From Pyropia yezoensis (taxonomy: Eukaryota; Rhodophyta; Bangiophyceae; Bangiales; Bangiaceae): a DNA stretch of 64,000 nucleotides. The stretch lies in the NCBI GenBank assembly GCA_009829735.1, contig CM020618.1, positions 8,585,119-8,649,118 on the forward strand, read 5' to 3'. The notes beneath the pieces are model-generated. The model made no database searches. It worked only from the letters and a program-made list of their open reading frames with translations, and was not told the DNA's origin. This document shows, one piece after another, positions 29,739 through 39,062 of this stretch. Made by a program: the position numbers and the translations under genes. Position 1 is the stretch's first letter. Every line of letters starts with the position of its first letter.

Positions 29739-30143
29739 GTGTCGGGGGAACCGGAAGAAGTGCAAGTCGCACACACTCTATCCCTGTTGTGGGGCAATCC
29801 CCCCACGGACAAACAAGAAGATGGTGTGTGGTCCAACAGTTTCTTGGTCGGGACGGGGACGCAGGGCCAAGCCCCGCTGTCCCTCCCCTTATCCCCCCAG
29901 GGTCCACTCAGAATCTCGCCACTCAGAATCTCCCACCCCAGCACCTGCCCACCGGGCCACACGAAAATTCAAGACGATAAATGCAGAAAACCCTCAAATC
30001 CAAGTTGGATTTACTACTAAGCTAACTATCCCGAACTTAGGGAATATGGACCCAAATGCAGGGGGAGGAACGGATCAGGCTAGTGGCCTGCCGCCCCTTG
30101 CATGGCACGTGTTGCCCCCTACCTGGGGGTCAATACTGCCACA
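29739..30143 (-). repeat. 3' LTR of element B (partial, truncated by gap)
   Basis: 405 visible bp identical by eye to 38658-39062. It ends TGCCACA at 30143. Confidence 0.85.
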
Positions 30144-30158
30144 CTCCCTCTCCTCAGT
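30144..30158 (-). other. Polypurine tract of element B
   Basis: On the minus strand TGAGGAGAGGGAG directly precedes the 3' LTR. It lies between the LTR and the antisense-ORF promoter region, so the accessory ORF is an internal part of the element and not a flanking gene. Confidence 0.6.
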
Positions 30159-30159
30159 T

Positions 30160-30200
30160 CCGACCGACCCGGTCGGCCCTGTGAGGGGGTGCGTAAACGC
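30160..30200 (+). promoter_or_regulatory. Degraded antisense-ORF promoter of element B
   Basis: The CCGACC/GGTCGG dyad (30160-30176) is intact. At the TATA position of copy A this copy reads GGGGGTGCGTAAACG, so the TATA box has been lost. Confidence 0.5.
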
Positions 30201-30488
30201 ACGTCTCGGCGTTGGGGGGGGGGGGACGCGACTTGCTGTCCCCCCTTGAGTACGTAACGCGGATGTGGAGGCGGTCACGTTGGCCGCCCCTCTCCTCAAG
30301 CTTGCCCACTTGGCAGCTTGCTCTCCTCGGTTCACACCTCACCACCACCACCACTTCTCCTTCACCTTACACGGGGCCACCCCACGCTGGGGAGGCCACC
30401 CGTTTACCCACGATCCGAGTCCCCCTCAACTCGAGGCGGGTCTCGTGCCGCGATAGCCAGGACGTCTCTCCCCAACTTGGGGAGAGCC

Positions 30489-32436
30489 ATGGCGACTCCG
30501 GGAGTGGAGACGGACCTCTCTCGATGAGCGTATGGAGGACACCTCCTACGGTGCAGCGCCTGCCGGGACTTCCGGCGGGGGCTCCGCGATCGCTCCGGGG
30601 GGTGGGACTCCCGCGTCACCCGGCTTTGGGTTGACGGCAGGATCTCCCCCGGAGGCGGGACAAGTTGTCCCGCGTGAGGCCTTGGGGCGGTGGTTTTACC
30701 CCGCTTGGCCCTCTGTATGAGGAGGGGTTTGACTGTTCTTCGCTGTGGCCGACTCGGCGCAGCGATGGGTCGGGTATGGGACCGCCTACGGGAGAAGTAT
30801 CCCCGTAGGGTCGGGTTCCCTGCCGGCTTCAGGACGGACCAGTTTTGCCTTCCTGGACGACGAGGAGGTCGAGGACGTGCAGCGGGCCAAGGCCATGGTG
30901 GACCGCGGGGGAACTATCCCGGGTCCCGGCGACTTGCCGACCTTCACTTGGGACGCGGTGGCAACTCGCCCCCCGTACCTTCACGAGGCCGATCCGCACA
31001 CTCATCACTTTGATGTGCGGATGGAGAAGGACTTCCGGCGAGGTCCCTACTTGGTGACCTCGGCTCAACTTGAGTTTCCTCAGCAGTCTGCTGCCAGTAA
31101 GGAGCAATACTACCCGAAGAAGCCCGAGTGGTGGCCTCAAGTTGAGGTCCCCTACGGGTTCCCGGCATTGTTGCCACGGTTGCTTGACCACTTCGGCTCC
31201 GTCATGTTGACGGCTGGCCCTGATCATCTGGTGTGGGCCATGTTGGCCACCCAGTGGCTCCTCGAGGTCATGTCGACCTGGGTGTCATGTGTTCAGCGGC
31301 GGGGGATGCTCTGGCATCTCCCCCTCCGGCTCATCCAGGGTTTGGAACAGCTCACCCCTCAGCTAGTTGCTGAGGGGTGCTCGTCAGGACAACTCACTCT
31401 ACTTGAGGAGATGCTCCGCCTCCACAAGTTTATCGAGTGGGAGAGCATTGAGCACAAGTTGCGCCGCCCCACTCGGGGGCCCAAGGACGATGGCGCACTT
31501 CGCCAGTTCGTGTGGGTCGCTCGTGAACTTCACGACGGCCGTGTGGTCCTACGAGAGGGGTTGGGCATCGGGGACTACCCGTATGCCCCGGGGGTGGATC
31601 GTCACACTGCGCCACCCCCGGACAAGCCCATAGTTATGGCTGTGCCCTCATATGATGACCATATGACTCAACCTACTGCGGGAGCCCCAAGTCGGGGTCG
31701 CAGTTACACCCGGGTACCGCCACCTCGGCGTGCCCCTCCGCTTCCTCCTGTTCCTTTCCAGCCTCACGGGAACATCCCGATCAGCGTGGCCGTGGAGTCA
31801 TCCACACCGGTGTCTCCCAACTTGGGGGCCACCCTCCTGACGGTATACCCCAAGTTGGTGTTACCGCCCACGCCTCTAACCTCAGAGATGATGATCACCA
31901 CGTTGGTGCGCACCATTTCCTGGTTGGCCGCGTCGACCGCAACCCTCCAAAGTTCCGAGACTCCTCAACTTGAGGAGCGCGTTCGTACTGCAGTGGCGAC
32001 CGCGAGTTGCGAGTCGGTGGCGGAGTTTATGACGGCCGAGTTGGCTCGCATTGGGGCTATTATGCCCCAGCCAACCCCACTTGGGCGTGGCAAGCGTCGT
32101 GCGAGCCGGGCATACTCGCCTCCTCGCCGTCGTCGCCGTCACTCGCGGCGCTCTCCCTCCGTGTCGGAAGACGAGTTGTCTTACTCCGTCTCGGAGTCCT
32201 CTACCCCATCGGAGACGGAGTCTGTCCAGCGTCTGCGTCGCAAACTTGCGCGCAAGACCAGGCAGAAGAGTAGCCACGGTCGGCGCCACTTGCGCGACCG
32301 TGAGGGGCGCGACGGTTCCGACTTGGAGCCGCCGCCCCTTCCAACGAGTGGAGACCGTTATCGGCGTGGGTCTCGCCGCTCGCCTCCACGTGAGGGCGAG
32401 GGCCGTGGAGTGGGAGAGTCTAGCATGCGTGCCTAG
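30489..32436 (+). pseudogene. Antisense accessory ORF of element B (N-terminal frameshifts, long intact C-terminal part)
   Basis: Starts at ATG 30489. A one-base insertion before 30532 and further breaks between 30690 and 30840 interrupt the N-terminus; from 30745 the frame is open for 563 codons to TAG 32434-32436. The central ~300 residues are globular: TFTWDAVATRPPYL, YYPKKPEWWPQVEVPYGFPA, LLPRLLDHFGSVML, LEEMLRLHKFIEWESIEHKL. The C-terminal ~130 residues are Arg/Ser-rich (RRASRAYSPPRRRRRHSRRS, RRKLARKTRQKSSHGRR), suggesting nucleic-acid binding or nuclear localisation. No known family is recognised. Conservation in copies A and B over the globular part suggests past selection. It lies opposite to and convergent with pol, as do antisense ORFs of some plant Ty3/gypsy lineages. 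Confidence 0.7.
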
Positions 32437-32544
32437 TTGGCAGCTGCCTTTGTTGTGAGAGTGTGAGGGTTAGGGCTGTAGTTTAAAGCCACTCTGCGTA
32501 CCACTTCGACTTGAAGCACTCTCTTGGCACTGTTGCTCGGCCTT

Positions 32545-32566
32545 CCCTCACGTTGAGGGAGGGCTG
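32545..32566. terminator. GC-rich dyad between convergent pol and antisense ORF
   Basis: CCCTCA-CGT-TGAGGG with surrounding C/G complementarity overlaps the pol stop. Copy A has a similar dyad around its pol stop (about 25070-25090). A role in 3' end formation of the convergent transcripts is only inferred. Confidence 0.3.
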
Positions 32567-33337
32567 TTAGGGTCTATCTCGTTCCGGGCACAGTACGCCC
32601 GGACCTTCTCAGCAGGAAGGTCCTCCACATACTCCCACGTATCATCCTTGGCTTTGTAGCCAAACCAACGCACCCTCAACATGAGGCGGTCAGTATCCTC
32701 ATCCCAGCCGTGGTCGATGAACTTGTCGAACACGTACTCCTGCGGGCCCTGTTTGGCTGCAGGCAGCGAGGGCAGGCGCCACGTTTTCAAAGCACGCGCC
32801 CAAGCTGGGTCGCCTGCAGGCGGTGGTGCAACTTTGACCACGTCCTGTCCGTTCACTGTGCGGACCCCATCGTCACTTTCGATGGTGAAACGCCGCCCAT
32901 CAGTACGAAGGACCTGGTACGGCCCCTTCGTCTGGAACACCAACTTACCCCCAGTTGGGGTGTGTGAGTGGACCAATACCCAGTCACCCTGCTCGGGGAC
33001 ATGCTTGGCGTTGCGCACCTTTTTGTCAAAGGTACGCTTGTAGCGCTTTTGTGCTTTGTCCATCTCAGCCCTGACTTTAGGGATGAGGTTTTCAAGCCTA
33101 GCAGCGAACTCCGCCTTACTCTCAGTAGGAGTGGGCGTACTGCCACCATCCTCCCTAGTTGGGAGCGGCCGCCGCACGGCAATAGACCGCACGCGACGGG
33201 GGGTCACAAAAGCGAGGGGTACTTCCCCGGTAGATGAGTGAACCTGCGAATTGTAGGCAGTGGTCAGAATAGAAATGTATTGGTCCCACGTCTTCACGTG
33301 CTCACTCACATAATGGCGCAGCTGCCTAACAATAGTT
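32548..33337 (-). CDS. Element B pol, integrase C-terminus and chromodomain (+1 frame)
   Basis: Continues the integrase after the frame break at the A5 run: TIVRQLRHYVSEHVKTWDQY, AYNSQVHSSTGEVPLAFVTP (integrase GPY-type region), a linker MDKAQKRYKRTFDKK, then a chromodomain near 32740-32580 (EYVFDKFIDHGWDEDTDRLM, RVRWFGYKAKDDTWEYVEDL). The chromodomain binds methylated histone tails and steers integration, which defines the chromovirus clade. It has no start codon of its own at the break, so it is expressed only if the frame is corrected. Confidence 0.85.
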
Positions 33338-36300
33338 TTTGTTGAAGCGCTCCACCTGCCCATTAGTTTGTGGGTGGTAGGGGGTGGCATAGTTTGCCTT
33401 AACCCCCAACATATCCAGCACTCCTTGAAACAGTACAGACGCAAATTGCGGTCCATTGTCCGATAGTGTACTATCCGGAATGCCATACGCGGCAACCCAG
33501 TGATCTAGGAAGGCTGACACGACCGACATGGCCGTGATCTCTGCCAGTGGGATCGCTCGCGTAAGTTTCGTGAAGCGGTCACAGATGACCAGGAGGTACT
33601 GGTTGCCCTCCTCGGTCACTGGCAGTGGCCCAAGGATGTCCATCGCCAACGCGGCGAAGGGCTCCTTGGCCGGGAACAATAGCATAGCCGTAGTAGGCCG
33701 CCGTTCCATCAGACGGTTCTGTGCACAACTTGTGCAGGCAGCCACCCAACTGTAGATGTCCACCACCATGGACGGCCAGTAGTACCTGGTCCTCAGGGTC
33801 TGGTACAGTTTACTAGACCCCAGGTGTCCACCCGTGGGAGCGTTATGCTCCCTCTCAAGGATACTGTCCTTGAGGGATGCGGGGACGACAAGTTGTTCGG
33901 TCCCCTGGAATACCCCCCTCCTCATGAGGAGGCCATCGTCTCCCAGGAAGAACCGCGTCTCCGCCACTGTATCCAGGGTATCCCTCTGCGACTTGCAGAA
34001 GGGATCCTCGGCCTGGGCCTTCACTACTTCGTCCAGGGACAGGGGCAAGTACTTCTTGTTCCCTGGCGCCTCGGGATTCAACGCCTGACCCGAGCGCGTG
34101 ACTACCCCCACGATGGGGATGTCCTCATCGACTGGGGTGGTGTCCAGTCCCTCGGTCGGTACCCGAGAGAGGCCGTCGGCAAGGGCATGTTGCCTGCCAG
34201 GTCGGTACTCAATATCAAAGTTGAAGGGTGCAAGTCGCACCCTCCACCGGTTGAGACGAGTGTTCGTACAGTCCGTCTTGAAGATGAACTGCAACGCGCG
34301 GTGGTCACAGCGGATGAGGAACTTCTCACCCTCTAGGTAGTGACGAAGTGACGTCACCGCCCATACCACTGCGAGTCCTTCCAACTCGGTGACTCCGTAG
34401 TTCTTCTCGGCCGAGTTTAGCCCCTTGCTGAAGTATCCCACCGGCAAGTACTCCTTGTCCGGCTGTTGCTGAAGCAACACACAACCAAGTTGGTCGTAGC
34501 TAGCGTCCACATCCAGGATGTAGTGGCCTCCCAACCTGGGAATAGCCAGGATAGGGGGCTTCAGCAGAAGGTCCCGAAGAGTCTCAAAGGATTCCTGCTC
34601 CACCCGACTTGGGGGAGGCAGGTTCTTCGGTAGCGTTGAGCTCACTAACTCATTCAACGGCTTCGCCACTTTGGCGAAGCCCTTAGTGAAACGTCGGTAC
34701 ACGTTACACATCCCGAGGAAGCTCCTCATCTGGGTCTGGGTCCGGGGGTACTGAGCCTTGCGGATGGCCCTCAAGTTTTTCTCGTTGACACTGAGACGCC
34801 CCGGACGGACAACATGTCCCAAGTACTCCACCTCTTGAGTGAAGAGGTGGCACTTACTCGCCTTCAGTGACACTCCGGCGTCAGCAAGTAGCTTGAACAC
34901 CTGGCCAAGATGGCCAATGTGTTCCTCCGGACTTCGGGAGAACACAATGATATCGTCTAGGTACACGAGACAGATCTGCCACCGTACTCCGGCCAGAATC
35001 ATGTCCATAGCGCGCTGGAAAGTTGCCGGCGCGTTACACAGGCCAAACGGTAGGCGCTTGCACTGGTAGGTACCACAGTGACAGGTAAAGGTAGTTTTAT
35101 GCCTGTCCTCCGGGGCAATGGGAATTTGCCAGTACCCCGCGTTACAGTCCAGGGTAGAGAACACGTTTGCCTCCCCCAGAGAGTCCAGACAGTCATCCAT
35201 CCGAGGTAGGGGATAACTATCCTTCACCGTGCTCTCGTTGAGCTTACGGTAGTCGATACAGAACCGGGGGGTCCCATCAACTTTGGGGACGATCACCACC
35301 GGACTCGCCCACTCGGCGTTGCTGGCCTCGATCACATCGAGGGCCTCCATGCGAGCAACTTGCTCCTTAACGAGGGCCCTTGAACGGGGTCCCCCCCTAT
35401 ACGGTTGTTGGCGTATAGGGGGCGCACCGGGTTTCAACTCGATCCGGTGTTGGGTAGCTCTCATGAGTCCCAATTGACCATCCCACAACTTGTGATATTG
35501 GTCCAAGAGGCGTTCAACTTGAACCCTCAACCTGGGTGGAACACCCTCCATGTTTACCTGGGGCCGAGGAGAGGCGGCCGACTTGGCTTGATGCTTCTCC
35601 TTTCCGGACTGCGGGTCGCTACTTGCGCCCGCGCTGAGGGTGACCGCTACTACCGGTCCCTCGTGTTGGTCGATATAGCCGAACTTGGCCCCCGACTTGA
35701 AGAACTTGGGCGACGAGCTCAGGTTCATCACCTGGATCCTCCACGGGACTCCGGCTTTGGAGTCCATCGTGCCAAGGGCAACATGCACTTGGTGCTTGCG
35801 AGCAAGACGGGGGTTAGGGTGCACCAACCCGTTCCCCGCATAATCAGTTACAACATCCACGTGCGCCACCGAGTTGGGGGGCAACATGACTTTACGGGCT
35901 AAACGCAGAGTAGCAGTAAACCCTTCCCTCACAGAACAAACAGGCTTCGACTGTGAAACTGTCACAGGAGCCACAGACTTTCCCTTACCAAGGATGGGGA
36001 TAGTCTCCCCATTCATCAACTTGACCCAGTACTCAGGGCCACAAATCAAAGGCACTTGTGTTACGACATAAGGGGTACCCAGAAGCAGGGGTACCGATAT
36101 ATTCTCAACTACACCATAGGTCACGTCGACCTCATGGGTCCCCAACCGAGTTGGTAGGGTCACGGCACCAACGATGGGAAGTACCCCACCATTGATATCG
36201 ATCAGATGGTCAGCTTTAGACTTCCAGCGTTGGAGCCTCATCCCCTTTGGTAACAGCGACTTGCGTATCAAGGAGGCTCCTGACCCGGTATCAAGTACGA

Positions 36301-36535
36301 TACGGGCACAACAGGCGCGGCCGGGGGCAAGTTGCACCCGTCCAGCCACCTGGAAGTTCTCACCCGTCAGCACCGCGATGACCCGACGTGGGTTTACGTT
36401 CTTGGGAAGTCCCACCCGAGGTGGGCGGACTCCCTTAGGTCGCCGCAGTATCCGACACGGTTGGTTCGTCCTCTTGGCCCACTTGGCCGAGGCTGCCGTT
36501 GTGAGCTTCGGACGACCAGCTCCAACGGTCATTCG
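33326..36535 (-). CDS. Element B pol: protease, reverse transcriptase, RNase H, integrase core
   Basis: Entered by -1 frameshifting from gag at 36535; an ATG at 36532 also opens the frame, overlapping the gag stop as ATGA. Domains in order: aspartic protease (VLDTGSG), RT (FCIDYRKLNESTVKDSYPLP, LDCNAGYWQIP, LPFGLCNAPATFQRAM, YLDDIIVFS), RNase H (ILDVDASYDQLGCVLLQQQ, TELEGLAVVWAV, RCDHRAL), integrase zinc finger (H-x-H around NAPTGGHLG, then C-x2-C in ACTSCAQNR) and DDE core (AMDILGPLP, LSDNGPQFAS, QVERFNK). The frame stops at TAG 33326-33328 just after NKNYC because of an A5 run (33336-33340). One A fewer would continue into the C-terminal part. The stop removes the integrase C-terminus and chromodomain. 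Confidence 0.92.
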   Translation of the reverse strand, partial: RMTVGAGRPKLTTAASAKWAKRTNQPCRILRRPKGVRPPRVGLPKNVNPRRVIAVLTGENFQVAGRVQLAPGRACCARIVLDTGSGASLIRKSLLPKGMRLQRWKSKADHLIDINGGVLPIVGAVTLPTRLGTHEVDVTYGVVENISVPLLLGTPYVVTQVPLICGPEYWVKLMNGETIPILGKGKSVAPVTVSQSKPVCSVREGFTATLRLARKVMLPPNSVAHVDVVTDYAGNGLVHPNPRLARKHQVHVALGTMDSKAGVPWRIQVMNLSSSPKFFKSGAKFGYIDQHEGPVVAVTLSAGASSDPQSGKEKHQAKSAASPRPQVNMEGVPPRLRVQVERLLDQYHKLWDGQLGLMRATQHRIELKPGAPPIRQQPYRGGPRSRALVKEQVARMEALDVIEASNAEWASPVVIVPKVDGTPRFCIDYRKLNESTVKDSYPLPRMDDCLDSLGEANVFSTLDCNAGYWQIPIAPEDRHKTTFTCHCGTYQCKRLPFGLCNAPATFQRAMDMILAGVRWQICLVYLDDIIVFSRSPEEHIGHLGQVFKLLADAGVSLKASKCHLFTQEVEYLGHVVRPGRLSVNEKNLRAIRKAQYPRTQTQMRSFLGMCNVYRRFTKGFAKVAKPLNELVSSTLPKNLPPPSRVEQESFETLRDLLLKPPILAIPRLGGHYILDVDASYDQLGCVLLQQQPDKEYLPVGYFSKGLNSAEKNYGVTELEGLAVVWAVTSLRHYLEGEKFLIRCDHRALQFIFKTDCTNTRLNRWRVRLAPFNFDIEYRPGRQHALADGLSRVPTEGLDTTPVDEDIPIVGVVTRSGQALNPEAPGNKKYLPLSLDEVVKAQAEDPFCKSQRDTLDTVAETRFFLGDDGLLMRRGVFQGTEQLVVPASLKDSILEREHNAPTGGHLGSSKLYQTLRTRYYWPSMVVDIYSWVAACTSCAQNRLMERRPTTAMLLFPAKEPFAALAMDILGPLPVTEEGNQYLLVICDRFTKLTRAIPLAEITAMSVVSAFLDHWVAAYGIPDSTLSDNGPQFASVLFQGVLDMLGVKANYATPYHPQTNGQVERFNKNYC

Positions 36536-36541
36536 TTTCCC
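36496..36541 (-). promoter_or_regulatory. -1 ribosomal frameshift signal at the gag-pol junction of element B
   Basis: On the minus strand the gag frame reads GCG GGA AAC GAA TGA. G GGA AAC (36541-36535) is a canonical X-XXY-YYZ heptamer. A six-base spacer (GAATGA, containing the gag stop) is followed by a hairpin: CCGTTG GAGCT (36528-36518), a 10-nt loop, then AGCTC, a bulged A, and CAACGG (36507-36496), 11 base pairs in all. Pol lies in the -1 frame. This is the standard architecture for making Gag-Pol in a set ratio to Gag. Confidence 0.85.
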
Positions 36542-38475
36542 GCCGACTTGGCGTCCGAATCTGAGGGCGAAGGGGACGACGACGAGTCCGAGGACGACGT
36601 GTCCGCCCCCTCCGTCGAGGGTGTGGCGACCGCCACCACTGGTCGAGACCCACCCTCGCGGCGTGAACGCACTTCGTTCGTAGCCGACTTCTTACTCGCA
36701 TTCCTAACAAGCTGTTGGATGCGTTTACTCAACTTGGGGCAATCATATGCCCAGTGACCATCGGAGTTGCAGTTCCAACACCGATGATCAGTTCCCGGAG
36801 GGGTCTTCCCAACTGGGGAAGACGACGAGGTACCTTGGGAAGTTCCCACGGCAGCTACCACCCTCTCCTTGCGGATTCGGCGTGCCTCTCGCAACTCTCT
36901 GGCCTGGCGCGCCTCTTCCCGTTCCTTGGCCAACTCGGCCTGACGCTCCTGGCGTTGTTCCTCCCGCAACTTGCGGTAGGCCTCGCCTCTGCGGTAGGCG
37001 AACCTAGCCAACTCGGCCAGGGTCGCCCGGGCAGTGTTATGCTCCCGGGTCTCCATCCGGACTGACCAGTGGAGTCCTTCCACAAACCGACTCTTCACCA
37101 CAGCTTGTGGATGAAGAAACCCACAAAGATTGTTGAGCTTACGGACTCGCTCCGCAAAGGACAACTCGTCCTCCGCCTCTTCCTGATGGGCTTGCGTAAA
37201 CTCCTCGACTTGAGAAGCCAACGCCGCTTCATCAACCATGGCCCTCAACAACCAGTTGACGAGCTCCAAATAGGACGTCACCTCCCCAGCGCCTCCACTT
37301 GAGGAGCTGGGCATGACGGACATAAGTTCTGTCCGCAGGTCTCCCTTCGTAAACTCCTGTAGCATGTAAAAAGCCATGCCTTCACTTATGGCATTGTCGT
37401 CACAGGCTTTTGTGAAACGACGTAGGAACTCAAAGACACGGAGGGGGGGAGTTCCATCCCACTCCGCTCTGTGCCCAAAAGAATGAAGTGCATTCTTCTT
37501 GGCACGGCCCATAGCTCGGGCCTGGTCAGGACCATACGCCACCGACTTGTTGTGGAGAGCGTAGGTCTCACAGTCAAAGATCCGCTGGTAGACCGGGTTG
37601 GCTACCTGGATCTTGGGCGGCACCTCACGTTGAGGGAACAGCCGCTGTGGCACTGGGGTAAGTCCACCCTCAGTGCCTGTAGTCTGATACGGCGAGCTTG
37701 GTGTAGCCGCCGGCGTTTCCGAGGGGAACTCCCCCGTGAAGGGCGTACGCCCCACCGCGTATGGTGTGGCTCCCTCGTTGGGAGTCACAGGTGTCGCCCC
37801 CAGTTCGGGGCGACCCGAGATAGGCGTGGGGAGGGATTCCCCCTGCGCCTGTGGGCTCGAAAGCCCCAATCCGGTCTGGACATTCAGGCCATCTGGCAAA
37901 CTCGCTACAATCTGATTCAGAATAGTATTCGTCATCGTGACCACCAGGTCCGGCAAAGTCTGCCGCAACACATTGGTCGCCTCCCGACGGACAGTTTCCG
38001 CGAGGAGTGGATTGACGACTCCAGTTGAGTCTCGGTCCGCCTCCGGGAGTCCACCTGAGGGGTAACCACGTTCCTCAGGGGTCTCAACCGGGGGCATGGG
38101 CGCGAGCCCATCGCCGACCAACGGAGGTCCGCCGTCCTCCGAAAGCCTAGTTGGCGATGGCTCCATGCCAAAGTTGGCTCCAACCCGAGTGGAACTCGCG
38201 GGGACAGTCCTCACCCCTTGGGACGTTCCCGTTGAGTATACCACGCGGTGGCCAGACTTCGGCCCACCCACGTCAGAAGTGTCACCCGAGTGAACTCCCG
38301 ACTGAGTCGGGGTGGCCTGTTGCCCGCCCGCACTTCCAGTCCTGCTGGCTTGAGGGACCTCTAGTCCCTCTGCGACCCCAGGTAAACCCACCTGTGTCTC
38401 ACCAGTATTCAAAGGCACTGAAGTACGTGCGTCACCCGTGTACTCCCCGGACGACGGGGGGTCCGAGCTAGCCAT
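36529..38475 (-). CDS. Element B Gag with CCHC zinc knuckle
   Basis: First ATG at 38475 (MASSDPPSSG); the frame itself opens at a GTG at 38499. About 648 residues. The N-terminal ~280 residues are Pro/Thr/Gly-rich; then a retrotransposon capsid domain (about 37560-37000: LRVFEFLRRFTKACDDNAIS, GMAFYMLQEFTKGDLRTELM, FAERVRKLNNLCGFLHPQAV), a charged coiled-coil stretch (REEQRQERQAELAKEREEAR), a CCHC knuckle CWNCNSDGHWAYDC, and an acidic Ser/Asp-rich end. It forms the virus-like particle and binds RNA. It ends GNE-TGA, directly after the frameshift heptamer. The 5' leader from the primer-binding site is about 100 nt. Confidence 0.88.
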   Translation of the reverse strand: MASSDPPSSGEYTGDARTSVPLNTGETQVGLPGVAEGLEVPQASRTGSAGGQQATPTQSGVHSGDTSDVGGPKSGHRVVYSTGTSQGVRTVPASSTRVGANFGMEPSPTRLSEDGGPPLVGDGLAPMPPVETPEERGYPSGGLPEADRDSTGVVNPLLAETVRREATNVLRQTLPDLVVTMTNTILNQIVASLPDGLNVQTGLGLSSPQAQGESLPTPISGRPELGATPVTPNEGATPYAVGRTPFTGEFPSETPAATPSSPYQTTGTEGGLTPVPQRLFPQREVPPKIQVANPVYQRIFDCETYALHNKSVAYGPDQARAMGRAKKNALHSFGHRAEWDGTPPLRVFEFLRRFTKACDDNAISEGMAFYMLQEFTKGDLRTELMSVMPSSSSGGAGEVTSYLELVNWLLRAMVDEAALASQVEEFTQAHQEEAEDELSFAERVRKLNNLCGFLHPQAVVKSRFVEGLHWSVRMETREHNTARATLAELARFAYRRGEAYRKLREEQRQERQAELAKEREEARQARELREARRIRKERVVAAVGTSQGTSSSSPVGKTPPGTDHRCWNCNSDGHWAYDCPKLSKRIQQLVRNASKKSATNEVRSRREGGSRPVVAVATPSTEGADTSSSDSSSSPSPSDSDAKSAGNE

Positions 38476-38575
38476 GTTGGCTAACGATCCGTATGACACG
38501 GTCCAAGTCCACCGTTCCTCTGAGACAGAGGGCCCCCTACACCCGGGTGCACCCGGAGGTAAAGTTTACCTCTGT

Positions 38576-38592
38576 CCCCTGCTGCTCCACCA
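38576..38592 (-). other. Primer-binding site of element B
   Basis: Minus strand TGGTGGAGCAGCAGGGG, two bases inside the 5' LTR. Shared with elements C and D. Confidence 0.75.
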
Positions 38593-38594
38593 AA

Positions 38595-39062
38595 TGTGGC
38601 AAAAACCACTCGCACACACAGTACCCAAGTTGGGGCGGTGTGCGAGGGCTGCCTCCCGTGTCGGGGGAACCGGAAGAAGTGCAAGTCGCACACACTCTAT
38701 CCCTGTTGTGGGGCAATCCCCCCACGGACAAACAAGAAGATGGTGTGTGGTCCAACAGTTTCTTGGTCGGGACGGGGACGCAGGGCCAAGCCCCGCTGTC
38801 CCTCCCCTTATCCCCCCAGGGTCCACTCAGAATCTCGCCACTCAGAATCTCCCACCCCAGCACCTGCCCACCGGGCCACACGAAAATTCAAGACGATAAA
38901 TGCAGAAAACCCTCAAATCCAAGTTGGATTTACTACTAAGCTAACTATCCCGAACTTAGGGAATATGGACCCAAATGCAGGGGGAGGAACGGATCAGGCT
39001 AGTGGCCTGCCGCCCCTTGCATGGCACGTGTTGCCCCCTACCTGGGGGTCAATACTGCCACA
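38595..39062 (-). repeat. 5' LTR of element B
   Basis: 468 bp bounded by TGTGGCA and TGCCACA. Contains internal near-repeats (CTCAGAATCTC twice near 38825-38850). Confidence 0.88.

Larger units (their letters stand above)
29739..39062 (-). mobile_element. Ty3/gypsy chromovirus B with extra antisense ORF
   Basis: Minus-strand order: 5' LTR 39062-38595, primer-binding site, gag (38475-36529), -1 frameshift site, pol (36535-32548), antisense ORF (plus strand, 30489-32436), its promoter region, polypurine tract (30144-30158), 3' LTR (30143 to the gap). LTR termini are TGTGGCA/TGCCACA. The visible 405 bp of the two LTRs read the same, indicating a recent insertion. The flank after the right LTR is TTACG; the left duplication is hidden by the gap. 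Compared with a standard chromovirus it has a ~2.4-kb region between integrase and 3' LTR that codes on the other strand. Confidence 0.9.
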
